Assembly (NCBI GenBank): GCA_030653935.1
Contig: JAURYL010000022.1
Location: 1-64,000 of the forward strand
Reading direction: 5' to 3'
Source: Pseudomonadota bacterium
GTDB taxonomy: Bacteria > Pseudomonadota > Gammaproteobacteria > Burkholderiales > Thiobacillaceae
Length of the DNA: 64,000 bases
Shown here: one piece after another, positions 8,376 through 16,828 of the stretch
Layout of the letters: the number at the start of each line of letters is the position of its first letter
Position numbering within the stretch: position 1 is the stretch's first letter
Made by a program: the position numbers and the translations under genes
Notes under the pieces: generated by a model
Databases searched by the model: none
What the model saw: only the letters and a program-made list of their open reading frames with translations
What the model was told of the DNA's origin: nothing

Positions 8376-11300
8376 TCAATAAATCTCCCGCCGAATGATG
8401 ATCTTGTCACTGCCGCGGCGTTTGCCGAAGGCGGCGCGGGCGCGTGGATTGTCGTCCTGCAAGTCGCCATCGCCGCCCTGGTCGACGCCGTCCCAGTTGA
8501 ATTTCAACCAGGCCGGCGCGGCCACGCTCAAATCCATGAAGCCGAAATTACCCTGGCCAGGCGCGGAAAACCGCAAATTGCCGTTGCCCGCGACCAGTGT
8601 CGCATTGAAGCTGGCTGTTGTTTCCCCGCTGCTGAGCTGGTTATCGGCAGTCTGTGAAAAAAATGTAAGGGTAGGCGAAGAAATAGCCGTGCAATGGTCT
8701 TCGGCGTTGCCGATCCAGCCCTGGCCATTCCAGAACTGGGCGGTGAGCGGCATCGGCAGCGGCAACAATTCGGAACCGACCGCGTTGGCGAGACGCAGGC
8801 GGCCAAAACGCATCTGGGCGTCGTTCGTGGTGGCGGCATTGCCATCGTCGAAACTGATGCCGATTTGTTGATACGGGTTGCCGGCGTGAACCACGCCCTC
8901 GCTGTCGGCGACGCTGGCCGCGAGTGTAAGGCTGGCGTCGAACGGGGCGACCGGCGCCGCGCGGGTGAAAACCAGGCCGCCACCGGCGGTGGGGTTGCCG
9001 ACACCGAAGGTGATGCTGCCCAGGCCGCCGCCCAAATCCGTCACGCTCGTCGCCGGCAGCGCGGCGACGGGAGTCACTGTGCCGCTGGCCGCGCTCCAGG
9101 ATTGGCCGGTGATGGTGGCGGCGTTGATCTTGAACAGCGCGCCGCTGTAGTTGCGGGTGGTGGCGCCGGCGCTGTTGCGCGCGGTCACGGTCCATCGCGG
9201 TGGCGTGCCAAAGCCGAACGGCTGCCCCAGGTAGCTGAAGCCGCCGCAGGCGGGCGTGAATGCCGGGGTGTTGGTGCTCACCGCGAAGTTGTCGGGCACG
9301 AAGCGGCCGATGGTGATGGCGCCGGCGCAAACATGGAAGCCCGCGCAACTGGCGGCGCTGTCGCCACTGTCGACGGCGGCATAGCCGGTATCGGTGAAAG
9401 TGGCGGAAATCGCGCCCACTTCGCTGTAGCTGGCCGTGCTGCTGCTGACCGTGCCGCCGCCGGCGCTGAACGCGCCGGTGCTGAAAGTGCCCATCACGCA
9501 GCCGCTCGCCGGCAGGACACAGGTCGTGCTCGCGCTCGGGCTGCCGTCGTAATTGCCGGTAAGGACATTGGCGGCGTTGTAGCCGCTGACCCGGATGCTG
9601 AACGGCCGTCCCGCCTTGTGCACCTCGCCGCCGCTGGTGCCGGCGTTGGCCAGGGTGGCGCTGGTGCCGGCCGTCTGCCAGTCGGCGTGGCTGGCGATGG
9701 CGGTAAGGGCGGCCGGTTTCACCGCGAAGTTGTCGGCGGAACAGGCGGTAACCGTGGCCGCGCCGGTGGCCGGGTAGCGCATCCGCACGCGCACGTCGCG
9801 CCAGGCATTGGCGAGCGCACCCATGTTCGCCGTGGCCTTGCCGGCGGTCAGGGTGACGGTGCCCACAGCCAGGGTGGTCGCGGTGACCGGGCAATTGTTG
9901 GCGTCCAGCGCCACCCCGGCGCTGCTGTTGGCGAGCAGGTCGACCAGCACCTCGCCGGTCGCGCCGCCATCCTGGGCGGTGCGACCGGCGTTGAGGGCGT
10001 ACAGGTCGAGGTTGAAGGACGTGCCCGCCGTTTTCGTGGTGATCCGGCCGGAGACCGCGTTGGCGCCGACATCGACGGCGTTGAGGGCGGCGGGGCCGGT
10101 AGACGGTGGGCTGGCGCAGGTGCGCGTGCTGCCGTCCCAGTTCTTGCCGCTGGATTCGTTGGCGTAGCCGGAGGTGATATCGGCCGCGGAGAGCGCGCTG
10201 GCGAAAATCTTGAATTCATCCAGTTGCCCGCCAAACCCTGGATACCAGGGGTCCTTTCCCAGATAGAGTGGTCCGGTATTGGCAATCGACGTGCCCGCCA
10301 GCGCCACCTGGCTGTCCAGCGTTCCGTTGAGATAGAGCCTGAGTGATGGCCCGCTCTTCACATAAGTCACATGTGTCCAGGCGTTGAGCGCGATCGGGGT
10401 CACGCTGGCATTGATCCCTTCGTTCCAGTTGGAAGTCGTGCTGACGCGGGCGTGCATCTGATTGCTGGACGGATACATCCACATGGCAAAGGTTCGGTCT
10501 GTGTTGGCCGCTCCTTTGTGGATCAGGCTCCGCCAGGCGCCGGTGAAAGTATTGGTGTGGCGCATCCAGTAGGCGACGGAAAAATCGCCGCCATTCTTCC
10601 CCACCTCGATGGCCGGGGTGTGGTTGACCAGCGCGTAACTATTTGCCGGTGCAAAACTCGCCCCGTTGCATAGCTTCCCGGTGCTGATGACGGCACCGCT
10701 GATCGCCTGGCCATTGTTCGCGCCCACGCTATCGATGATCTCGCCCGCTGTGCCGTTCCAGGAAGGTTCATCCATGCGGTATTCGGCGACGAGACTGCCG
10801 CAGGGCTGGGCCTGCTGGTAGAGCGTCGTGACATCCGTCTGGCTGAGTTCGTCTCGATAGATACGCAGATTGTCGATCCGGCCACCGAACTTGTATCCAT
10901 TCGACCAGTTGCCGCCCGCGCCGATCACCGCGCCGGTACTGGTGGCGCGTGCCGCCGGTGAGCCGCTCGATTGCAGGCTACGCAACTGACCATCGATATA
11001 GATCTTGTTGCCGGCAACCCCACCGCTGGTGAACACCGCCACCACGTGGTGCCAGCCATTGGCCAGGTCGCTGCTGGAAAAGCCGGTGACATCACCCTGG
11101 CCGGTGTTGAAGCCGAACCATCCATTGTTGCGGAAGGCCAGGTCGTAAAACTGATTGTCCCAGCGAAACGGCATGGCCCAGCCATCCGAGGGATAGCTGC
11201 CGTCCCAGTACATCCAGAAGGCCACCGTGGATTTGGCTCCCGAGGCGGTATTCAGGTTCAGGCCGCTGGCCGTGAAATAGCCGCTGCGGCTGAAACTGCC

Positions 11301-12548
11301 CGCCTTGCAGGTTTCCGGCTTGAGCCCGCTGGCCGGCGCCAGCACCTGGTCGACACTACCACCGGTCAGCAGGGCGTCGCGGCCATTGCCGGTACTGTCC
11401 GCCAAGGGGACTGTGGCGCTCCACATATTGTCGAAGCGGTATTCAGCCACCAGGGTGGCGGCGGGAGGGGGGGGGTGGATCGGGCAGGTGTGGGTTGCCG
11501 TATTTGCGGTGTTGACCTCGGCCTGACTGAGCGCGCCGTTGTAGACCTTGACGTCGTCGATGTGCCCGGAAAAGCGGTAGCCGCCGTCCGCGCCCCAGCC
11601 GCTGACCTGGAGGGTGCTTCTGACGTAGGCGTTGCCGTTGTTGGGGCTGGATAAGCGCTGGGTCAGGGTTTGTTTGACACCGTCGATATACAGCTCGTTG
11701 GACGCGACCGCGCCATTGGTGAATACCGCCACGACATGGTGCCAGCCGTTGGCCAGCCCACCGGAGGAAATGCCGAAGACGTCGCTGTTGCCGGTGTTGA
11801 AGCCGAACACCCCGCTGACCAGCCAGAGGTCGTGCACATTCCAGCCGATGGGCATGACGTTGTTGCTGCCATCCCAGTACATCCAGAACGCCACGCTGGT
11901 ATTGGCGCCCGGGCTGGTATCGACCGGTAATCCGCTCAGATTCAAGGCGGGGCCGCCGCTGGCGTTGCCGCCAAAGACGCCGTAATCACAGGTGCCCGGG
12001 TTGCCGCTCCGCGCGGGCACGTCCGCATCCATGCCCGGTAGCGGCGTGCCGAAGGCGGTGCCGTGGCGGTTGTTGCCGGAACTGTCTTTCACCTCGCCGG
12101 ATACGCCGGTCCAGGCGTCCTCCTCCAGTCGATACTCGGCCAACAGGGTCACGACCTGGACCCGGATACCGCCAGTCAGGGTAAAGGTCGCGCTGACCTG
12201 GCCGCCGCAATTGTCGCTGGAAAAGGCCACGAAACTGACGTCGTACTGGCCGGTCGTGGCCGGGGCTGTAATGGTGAAGGTGATGCTGTCGGGGCCGGGC
12301 GCGGAATGGTCGGCATGTTCATGGCAGGTGCTCACGCCATCCACGGTCCACTGGGTGGCGCCCCATTGACCATTGGCGCCGGAGGTGTTGCCGAAATAGT
12401 CCAGTGTCACGGAAGTGCTGATCGATGTGCCCGGAGCCACCCTTGTTGTCACGCTGCCATTCAGTGTTGCCGAGCTGACGCCAAACGCGGCGAAGGCGCT
12501 AGAGGCGCATAGAAACAGGAAACAGGCGAACCACGAGCGGAGCACCAT
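8376..12548 (-). CDS. mshQ: MshQ-like giant protein with three LamG/concanavalin-like domains and DUF6701-like C-terminal region
   Basis: MVLRSWFACFLFLCASSAFA signal peptide; LamG-like repeats (YWDGS...GFNTG..DV.G.SS..LANGWHHVVAVFT..GVA.N..YIDG); follows mshP. Confidence 0.8.
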   Translation of the reverse strand: MVLRSWFACFLFLCASSAFAAFGVSSATLNGSVTTRVAPGTSISTSVTLDYFGNTSGANGQWGATQWTVDGVSTCHEHADHSAPGPDSITFTITAPATTGQYDVSFVAFSSDNCGGQVSATFTLTGGIRVQVVTLLAEYRLEEDAWTGVSGEVKDSSGNNRHGTAFGTPLPGMDADVPARSGNPGTCDYGVFGGNASGGPALNLSGLPVDTSPGANTSVAFWMYWDGSNNVMPIGWNVHDLWLVSGVFGFNTGNSDVFGISSGGLANGWHHVVAVFTNGAVASNELYIDGVKQTLTQRLSSPNNGNAYVRSTLQVSGWGADGGYRFSGHIDDVKVYNGALSQAEVNTANTATHTCPIHPPPPAATLVAEYRFDNMWSATVPLADSTGNGRDALLTGGSVDQVLAPASGLKPETCKAGSFSRSGYFTASGLNLNTASGAKSTVAFWMYWDGSYPSDGWAMPFRWDNQFYDLAFRNNGWFGFNTGQGDVTGFSSSDLANGWHHVVAVFTSGGVAGNKIYIDGQLRSLQSSGSPAARATSTGAVIGAGGNWSNGYKFGGRIDNLRIYRDELSQTDVTTLYQQAQPCGSLVAEYRMDEPSWNGTAGEIIDSVGANNGQAISGAVISTGKLCNGASFAPANSYALVNHTPAIEVGKNGGDFSVAYWMRHTNTFTGAWRSLIHKGAANTDRTFAMWMYPSSNQMHARVSTTSNWNEGINASVTPIALNAWTHVTYVKSGPSLRLYLNGTLDSQVALAGTSIANTGPLYLGKDPWYPGFGGQLDEFKIFASALSAADITSGYANESSGKNWDGSTRTCASPPSTGPAALNAVDVGANAVSGRITTKTAGTSFNLDLYALNAGRTAQDGGATGEVLVDLLANSSAGVALDANNCPVTATTLAVGTVTLTAGKATANMGALANAWRDVRVRMRYPATGAATVTACSADNFAVKPAALTAIASHADWQTAGTSATLANAGTSGGEVHKAGRPFSIRVSGYNAANVLTGNYDGSPSASTTCVLPASGCVMGTFSTGAFSAGGGTVSSSTASYSEVGAISATFTDTGYAAVDSGDSAASCAGFHVCAGAITIGRFVPDNFAVSTNTPAFTPACGGFSYLGQPFGFGTPPRWTVTARNSAGATTRNYSGALFKINAATITGQSWSAASGTVTPVAALPATSVTDLGGGLGSITFGVGNPTAGGGLVFTRAAPVAPFDASLTLAASVADSEGVVHAGNPYQQIGISFDDGNAATTNDAQMRFGRLRLANAVGSELLPLPMPLTAQFWNGQGWIGNAEDHCTAISSPTLTFFSQTADNQLSSGETTASFNATLVAGNGNLRFSAPGQGNFGFMDLSVAAPAWLKFNWDGVDQGGDGDLQDDNPRARAAFGKRRGSDKIIIRREIY

Positions 12549-12549
12549 G

Positions 12550-13044
12550 TCAGCCCTCCACCACGGCGTGCATATGCCGTTCCGCGTATTCCGGCTGGGT
12601 CGGCGCGGCATTGGGGCAGGCGCCGGCGGCCGGCTGGTTGCAGGCGACGCTGGTGATGCGGTACAGGGTCACCGCCTGGCCGCCCTCGTCGGCGTTGTAG
12701 GCTGTACACGCGACGGTTGCCGTGAAACGGCCGAGCTGACCGGTGAAACTCAGCGTCTGTGGCGCGCAACTGCCGTTCCGCGCCGCGTAGATGCCCGCTT
12801 CCACGCCCGCTTGCGCCGCCTGGTAGGCGCGCGCGCCCTCCAGCTCCAGCGCCTCCTGTGCCAGCGTCGCGGTGGTCAGCCGCATCATCCATCCCGCCAG
12901 CCCGCCCAGCACCACCAGCAGGAAGATGGCGGCGGGGAGAGCGAAGCCTTTTTCAGGGGCAAGGGGCAAGGGGCAAGGGGCAAGGAACCCCAGTTTCCCT
13001 TGTACCTTGTACCTTGCCCCTTGCCCCTGCTTCTCAAGCATCAT
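12550..13044 (-). CDS. mshP: MshP-like minor pilin, repeat-encoded leader
   Basis: ...PLPLAPEKG|FALPAAIFLLVVLGGLAGWMMRLTTATLAQEALELEGARAYQAAQAG. Confidence 0.8.
   Translation of the reverse strand: MMLEKQGQGARYKVQGKLGFLAPCPLPLAPEKGFALPAAIFLLVVLGGLAGWMMRLTTATLAQEALELEGARAYQAAQAGVEAGIYAARNGSCAPQTLSFTGQLGRFTATVACTAYNADEGGQAVTLYRITSVACNQPAAGACPNAAPTQPEYAERHMHAVVEG
12954..13029. repeat. GGGGCAA-heptamer palindromic element, copy a
   Basis: CAGGGGCAAGGGGCAAGG... / ...CCTTGCCCCTTGCCCCTG: perfect 18-bp inverted ends; 4 tandem GGGGCAA units. Confidence 0.9.
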
Positions 13045-13912
13045 TGTTCACCGCCACTTCCCGATACAGGGTGACCGTTTCGCCATCCTGGCGGAGTTGC
13101 AGGTGCAAGGTGAGTTGGCCGAGGCGTTGCGAGGCGCCGGGGTCGTAGGTGAAGGCGCAGCTGGCGACCTGGCTGGCCAGGAGGCGGGAAGTCGCGCCGC
13201 CGAAGCTGGCGGGTTGCGCGGCTTGCGGGGCATAACCGGAGATCCGGCGGAGTTCGCCAGTGGCCGGATTGCAGGCGTAGGTGACCGGGGGGCCGGCCAG
13301 GTAGAAGCGTTTTCCCGGTGACTCCAGCGGCAGCGGGGCGCCGGTGGCGGCGAAGGCGAGATTGGAAACGCCGCCGTTGCTGGTGACCGTGCGCCGGTTG
13401 CCGCCCAGCCAGGCGGAGGTCGAGGCATCCAGGCCGAGGTTGTAGATCACCAGGTAATGCTCGGCTGTGGCTGTGACGGTGGGGCCGAGCACGTCGAAGC
13501 TGGTATCACTGCCGGCGCTGAAATCGAGCATGTCGCCGCCGCCGGCGCCGGTTTGCGCCGACCGGTAGCGGCCGCCGTCTTCCAGCGGCAGGTATTCCAG
13601 ATAGGTGGCGCCGCCGCTCTGCGTGACCCGCAGGCTGTTGGGCAGGGCGGCCTGGATGTCGCGGGCGATGCGCAGTAGCGCGGTATCGGCGGCGTCAACC
13701 AGCGCGGCGCGGCGCGTGGCTGTCATGTAGGCCTCCAGCGGGTGCCGGATGAACATTGCGACGATGCTGGAGAGAATGCCCACCACCATCATGACGATGA
13801 TGAGTTCGATCAGGGTGAAGCCCAGGGGCAAGGGGCAAGGGGCAAGGGGCAAGCAACGGCCGGTAGGCCGTGGGTTTTCCTTGAACCTTGCCCCTTGCAT
13901 CTTGCCCCTCAT
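13034..13912 (-). CDS. mshO: MshO-like minor pilin, repeat-encoded leader
   Basis: MRGKMQGARFKENPRPTGRCLPLAPCPLPLG|FTLIELIIVMMVVGILSSIVAMFI. Confidence 0.85.
   Translation of the reverse strand: MRGKMQGARFKENPRPTGRCLPLAPCPLPLGFTLIELIIVMMVVGILSSIVAMFIRHPLEAYMTATRRAALVDAADTALLRIARDIQAALPNSLRVTQSGGATYLEYLPLEDGGRYRSAQTGAGGGDMLDFSAGSDTSFDVLGPTVTATAEHYLVIYNLGLDASTSAWLGGNRRTVTSNGGVSNLAFAATGAPLPLESPGKRFYLAGPPVTYACNPATGELRRISGYAPQAAQPASFGGATSRLLASQVASCAFTYDPGASQRLGQLTLHLQLRQDGETVTLYREVAVNNDA
13823..13910. repeat. GGGGCAA-heptamer palindromic element, copy b
   Basis: CAGGGGCAAGGGGCAAGGGGCAAGGGGCAAG ... CCTTGCCCCTTGCATCTTGCCCCT. Confidence 0.9.
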
Positions 13913-14451
13913 CAATAGTTCGCCCGATACCCGTCCAGGGCGAGGGTTCGCCCGGCAGGGTCGGTGGTGGTGATGGTGATGCGCCAGCCGGCGCCGGCGG
14001 GGACAGCGCCGAAGGCGGCGGCGGTGACGGTGACGTCGGCGCGGTAACCGGCGAGACCGGCGACCGCCGCGCCGGAAAGGTCGCTGATGCCGTTCAGGGT
14101 GAGGCCGTTGTAATCCATCACATCGTCGAACTGGCTGCGGGTAGCGGCGTTGTAGGGGCCGGCATAGCCGCCGGGGCTGGGATTGGCGAAGTCCTTGAAG
14201 CTGATCTCTTCCAGCAACGATTGCGCGATGGCCAGCGACTGTCGCCGCAACACCGGGTCGGCGCTGGCCACGGCGGCCTGGTCAAAGGCCTTCACCAACA
14301 CGGCCAGGGCCACGCTGACCACGACCATGAACAGCACGGCCTCGATCAGGGAGACGCCTGCGGCAGGGGCAAGGGGCAAGGTGCAAGGGGCAAGGAAAGG
14401 CGGGGTTTTCCCTTGCCCCTTGCCCCTTGCCTCTTGCCCCTTAATAGACAT
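13912..14451 (-). CDS. mshD: MshD-like minor pilin, repeat-encoded leader
   Basis: MSIKGQEARGKGQGKTPPFLAPCTLPLAPAAG|VSLIEAVLFMVVVSVALAVLVKAFDQA. Confidence 0.85.
   Translation of the reverse strand: MSIKGQEARGKGQGKTPPFLAPCTLPLAPAAGVSLIEAVLFMVVVSVALAVLVKAFDQAAVASADPVLRRQSLAIAQSLLEEISFKDFANPSPGGYAGPYNAATRSQFDDVMDYNGLTLNGISDLSGAAVAGLAGYRADVTVTAAAFGAVPAGAGWRITITTTDPAGRTLALDGYRANY
14364..14442. repeat. GGGGCAA-heptamer palindromic element, copy c
   Basis: CAGGGGCAAGGGGCAAGGTGCAAGGGGCAAGG ... CCTTGCCCCTTGCCCCTTGCCTCTTGCCCCTT. Confidence 0.9.
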
Positions 14452-14953
14452 AGCCGGTCTCCGCTTCCACCGTCAGGGTGCGCACGGTATCGCCGGTGAT
14501 GGTGAGGCTGACTTCCGCATTCGGCCGGCCCTGGGAGTCGAAACTGACGCTGGCGGCGCTGCCGGCGAGGCTGACGCCACCGGGCACGTCGATCTGATAA
14601 GGCGTTTCACCCTGCGGGCCGGGCCAGGGGTTGGCGTCCGCGCAGGGGTTGGCGGTGGTCGCGCAGAGCGCCAGGCCGCTGCTGTTGATCTGCACGGTGA
14701 CCCCGGCATGGCGGGCGATGGCCAGTTTCTGGGCGTAGCGCAGTAAGCCGCTGGCGGCATCGGTATAGCCGCGCGCGGCGAAAGTGGAGGGGTTGAAAAA
14801 GCGGGGGCCGGCGACGGCGGCGAGGATGCCCGCGATCATGATGATGGCGACCAGTTCCACCAGGGTGAAACCCAGGGGCAAGGAGCAAGGGGCAAGGGGA
14901 AACCCCGCCCTTCCTTGTTCCTTGCCCCTTGCCCCTTGCACCTTACCCCTTGT
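14441..14953 (-). CDS. mshC: MshC-like minor pilin, repeat-encoded leader (probable TTG start overlapping mshA stop; ORF open to 15034)
   Basis: LLTRGKVQGARGKEQGRAGFPLAPCSLPLG|FTLVELVAIIMIAGILAAVAGPRFF; exact start uncertain. Confidence 0.75.
   Translation of the reverse strand, partial: TRGKVQGARGKEQGRAGFPLAPCSLPLGFTLVELVAIIMIAGILAAVAGPRFFNPSTFAARGYTDAASGLLRYAQKLAIARHAGVTVQINSSGLALCATTANPCADANPWPGPQGETPYQIDVPGGVSLAGSAASVSFDSQGRPNAEVSLTITGDTVRTLTVEAETGYVY
14873..14951. repeat. GGGGCAA-heptamer palindromic element, copy d
   Basis: CAGGGGCAAGGAGCAAGGGGCAAGGGG ... CCTTGTTCCTTGCCCCTTGCCCCTTGCACCTTACCCCTT. Confidence 0.9.
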
Positions 14954-15408
14954 TAACAACCAGCCTTGTTGCCGGGCTGAGAGATGGTCGGCGCGGCGCC
15001 GGCGGACGCGGCTTCGGTGTAGCTGATCCGGCAAGTCGCCGGCGTCGCGGCGCCGTTGACGTCGATGGTGGTGGTGGTGCCGGTCGTGGTGATGGTGACG
15101 TTGTCGTTGGTGGCGTTCAGGTTGGCGGCGACGACGATGCCGGCGGCGGAGGGATAGCCGTTGACCAGCGCGACCGCCTGGCCTTCCAGGGTGACGCTGG
15201 CGGTCGTGGCGCTGCCACTGACCAGATATGCGGAATGGGCGATGGCGGAGGCGGAACGCACCGAGCCGAAGATGCCGTCAGCCTTGGCCTTGCGGGCGTC
15301 GGTTTGCAGGTCATAGAAGCGCGGCAGGGCGACGGCGGCGAGGATGCCGAGAATGACGATGACCATGACCAGTTCAATCATGGTGAAACCTTTTTGCAGC
15401 TTGGGCAT
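14953..15408 (-). CDS. mshA: MshA-like major pilin
   Basis: MPKLQKG|FTMIELVMVIVILGILAAVALPRFYDLQTDARKAKADGIFGSVRSA; short normal leader without repeat. Confidence 0.9.
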   Translation of the reverse strand: MPKLQKGFTMIELVMVIVILGILAAVALPRFYDLQTDARKAKADGIFGSVRSASAIAHSAYLVSGSATTASVTLEGQAVALVNGYPSAAGIVVAANLNATNDNVTITTTGTTTTIDVNGAATPATCRISYTEAASAGAAPTISQPGNKAGC

Positions 15409-15502
15409 GACGATCTCCTTAAAACGGTTTGGCTATAGGGCTATTGCCCGTTATTACGGCGGGGGAATTGATAACTTGAGAAAAAACAATGCGTCGGCGC
15501 AC

Positions 15503-16744
15503 TTATTTTCGCGTCATGGTGGAGCCGAGATCCCAGATTGGCAGGAACACCCCAAGGGCCACCACCAGCACGATGCCCCCCAGGCTGACGATGAGGATGG
15601 GTTCGATCTGTTCCGAGAGCGTGCGGATCTCGTATTCCACATCACGCTGGTAGAGGTCACCGATCTCGGTCAGGAGTCGGTCGAGTTCGCCGGTTTCCTC
15701 GCCCACCGCCATCATCTGCAATACCACCGGGGTGAAGACGCCGGTGGTGGCGGCGGTACGGGTTAGCGCCTCGCCGCGTTCGACGCCGTCGCGCATTTGT
15801 TCGATGCGGCTGGCGATGAAGGCGTTGTCCACCACCTGGGCGGCATTGGTCAGACCCTGCACGATCGGCACGCCGCTCTGGTAGGTCATCCCCAGTCCCT
15901 TGGCGAAACGCGCCAGCGCGGCCTTGTGCACGATCTTGCCGACGATGGGCACGCGTAGCAGGAATTTGTCCCAGAGGTAGCGGCCGCCTTCAGTCCGCCG
16001 CCACCAGCGGAAGCCGATGCCGGCCAGCACCATGCCGGCCAGCAGCCATGGCCACCAGGCGACGGTGAAGTCGGAGGCGCCGATGAGGATTTTGGTTACC
16101 AGGGGCAGTTCGGCGCCGGAACTCTTGTAGACCTTGGCGAAGGCGGGAATGACCATCACATTGATTACGCCGAGGGCGATGACCAGCGCGGCGATGACGA
16201 AACTGGGGTAGCGCAAGGCCCCCTTCACCCGTTCGCGCATTTCGCGCTCGAATTCCAGGTGGTGGAACAGGCGCATGAATACATCGTCGAGGCGGCCAGT
16301 GGTTTCACCCACGCGCACCATGTTGACGAAGAAAGCCTGGAAGACCGTGGAATGCTTGCGCAGGCAGACAGAGAGCTCGCGGCCGGAGGAAAGCCCATCG
16401 CGCAAATCCAGCAGAACCGCCTGAAAGCCCTTGTGGGCGCTCGATTCGGCGAGCGAGGTGAGGGCGCGGAGAATCGGCACGCCGGCTTTCAACAGGCTGG
16501 ACATCTGCCGCGAGAACAACATCAGGTCGGCCTCGCCGACTTTTTCCGCGAAAAACTGGCCAAACAACTGGCCGATATCCTGGCCACCCTCGCCGCCACT
16601 CTTGGGCCGCGCCCCGACGATGTCGACCGGGGTCAAGCCGGAGCGTTGCAGTTCATCCGCCACCGCCGCCTCGGAACCGCCCTCCAGCTTGCCGGTGAGC
16701 AGCTCGCCTCGGGCGTTGCGGGCTTTGTAGGAGTAGGTGGGCAT
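15503..16744 (-). CDS. mshG: MshG-like inner-membrane platform protein (GspF/PilC family)
   Basis: MPTYSYKARNARGELLTGKLEGGSEAAVADELQRSGLTPVDI; GspF-domain duplication. Confidence 0.9.
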   Translation of the reverse strand: MPTYSYKARNARGELLTGKLEGGSEAAVADELQRSGLTPVDIVGARPKSGGEGGQDIGQLFGQFFAEKVGEADLMLFSRQMSSLLKAGVPILRALTSLAESSAHKGFQAVLLDLRDGLSSGRELSVCLRKHSTVFQAFFVNMVRVGETTGRLDDVFMRLFHHLEFEREMRERVKGALRYPSFVIAALVIALGVINVMVIPAFAKVYKSSGAELPLVTKILIGASDFTVAWWPWLLAGMVLAGIGFRWWRRTEGGRYLWDKFLLRVPIVGKIVHKAALARFAKGLGMTYQSGVPIVQGLTNAAQVVDNAFIASRIEQMRDGVERGEALTRTAATTGVFTPVVLQMMAVGEETGELDRLLTEIGDLYQRDVEYEIRTLSEQIEPILIVSLGGIVLVVALGVFLPIWDLGSTMTRK

Positions 16745-16752
16745 TTCAAATG

Positions 16753-16823
16753 CAGGGGCAAGGGGCAAGGGGCAAGGTACAAGGAGCGGGTTTCCTTGCT
16801 CCTTGCCCCTTGTCCCTTTTACC
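16753..16823. repeat. GGGGCAA-heptamer palindromic element, copy e (mshE/mshG spacer)
   Basis: CAGGGGCAAGGGGCAAGGGGCAAGGTACAAGG ... CCTTGCTCCTTGCCCCTTGTCCCTTTTACC. Confidence 0.88.
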
Positions 16824-16828
16824 TGGGT

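Noticed and set aside
12954-16823. Heptamer arrays as a CRISPR array
   Set aside because: Units are 7 bp, contiguous, without unique spacers and arranged as inverted arms at gene junctions; no cas genes seen.
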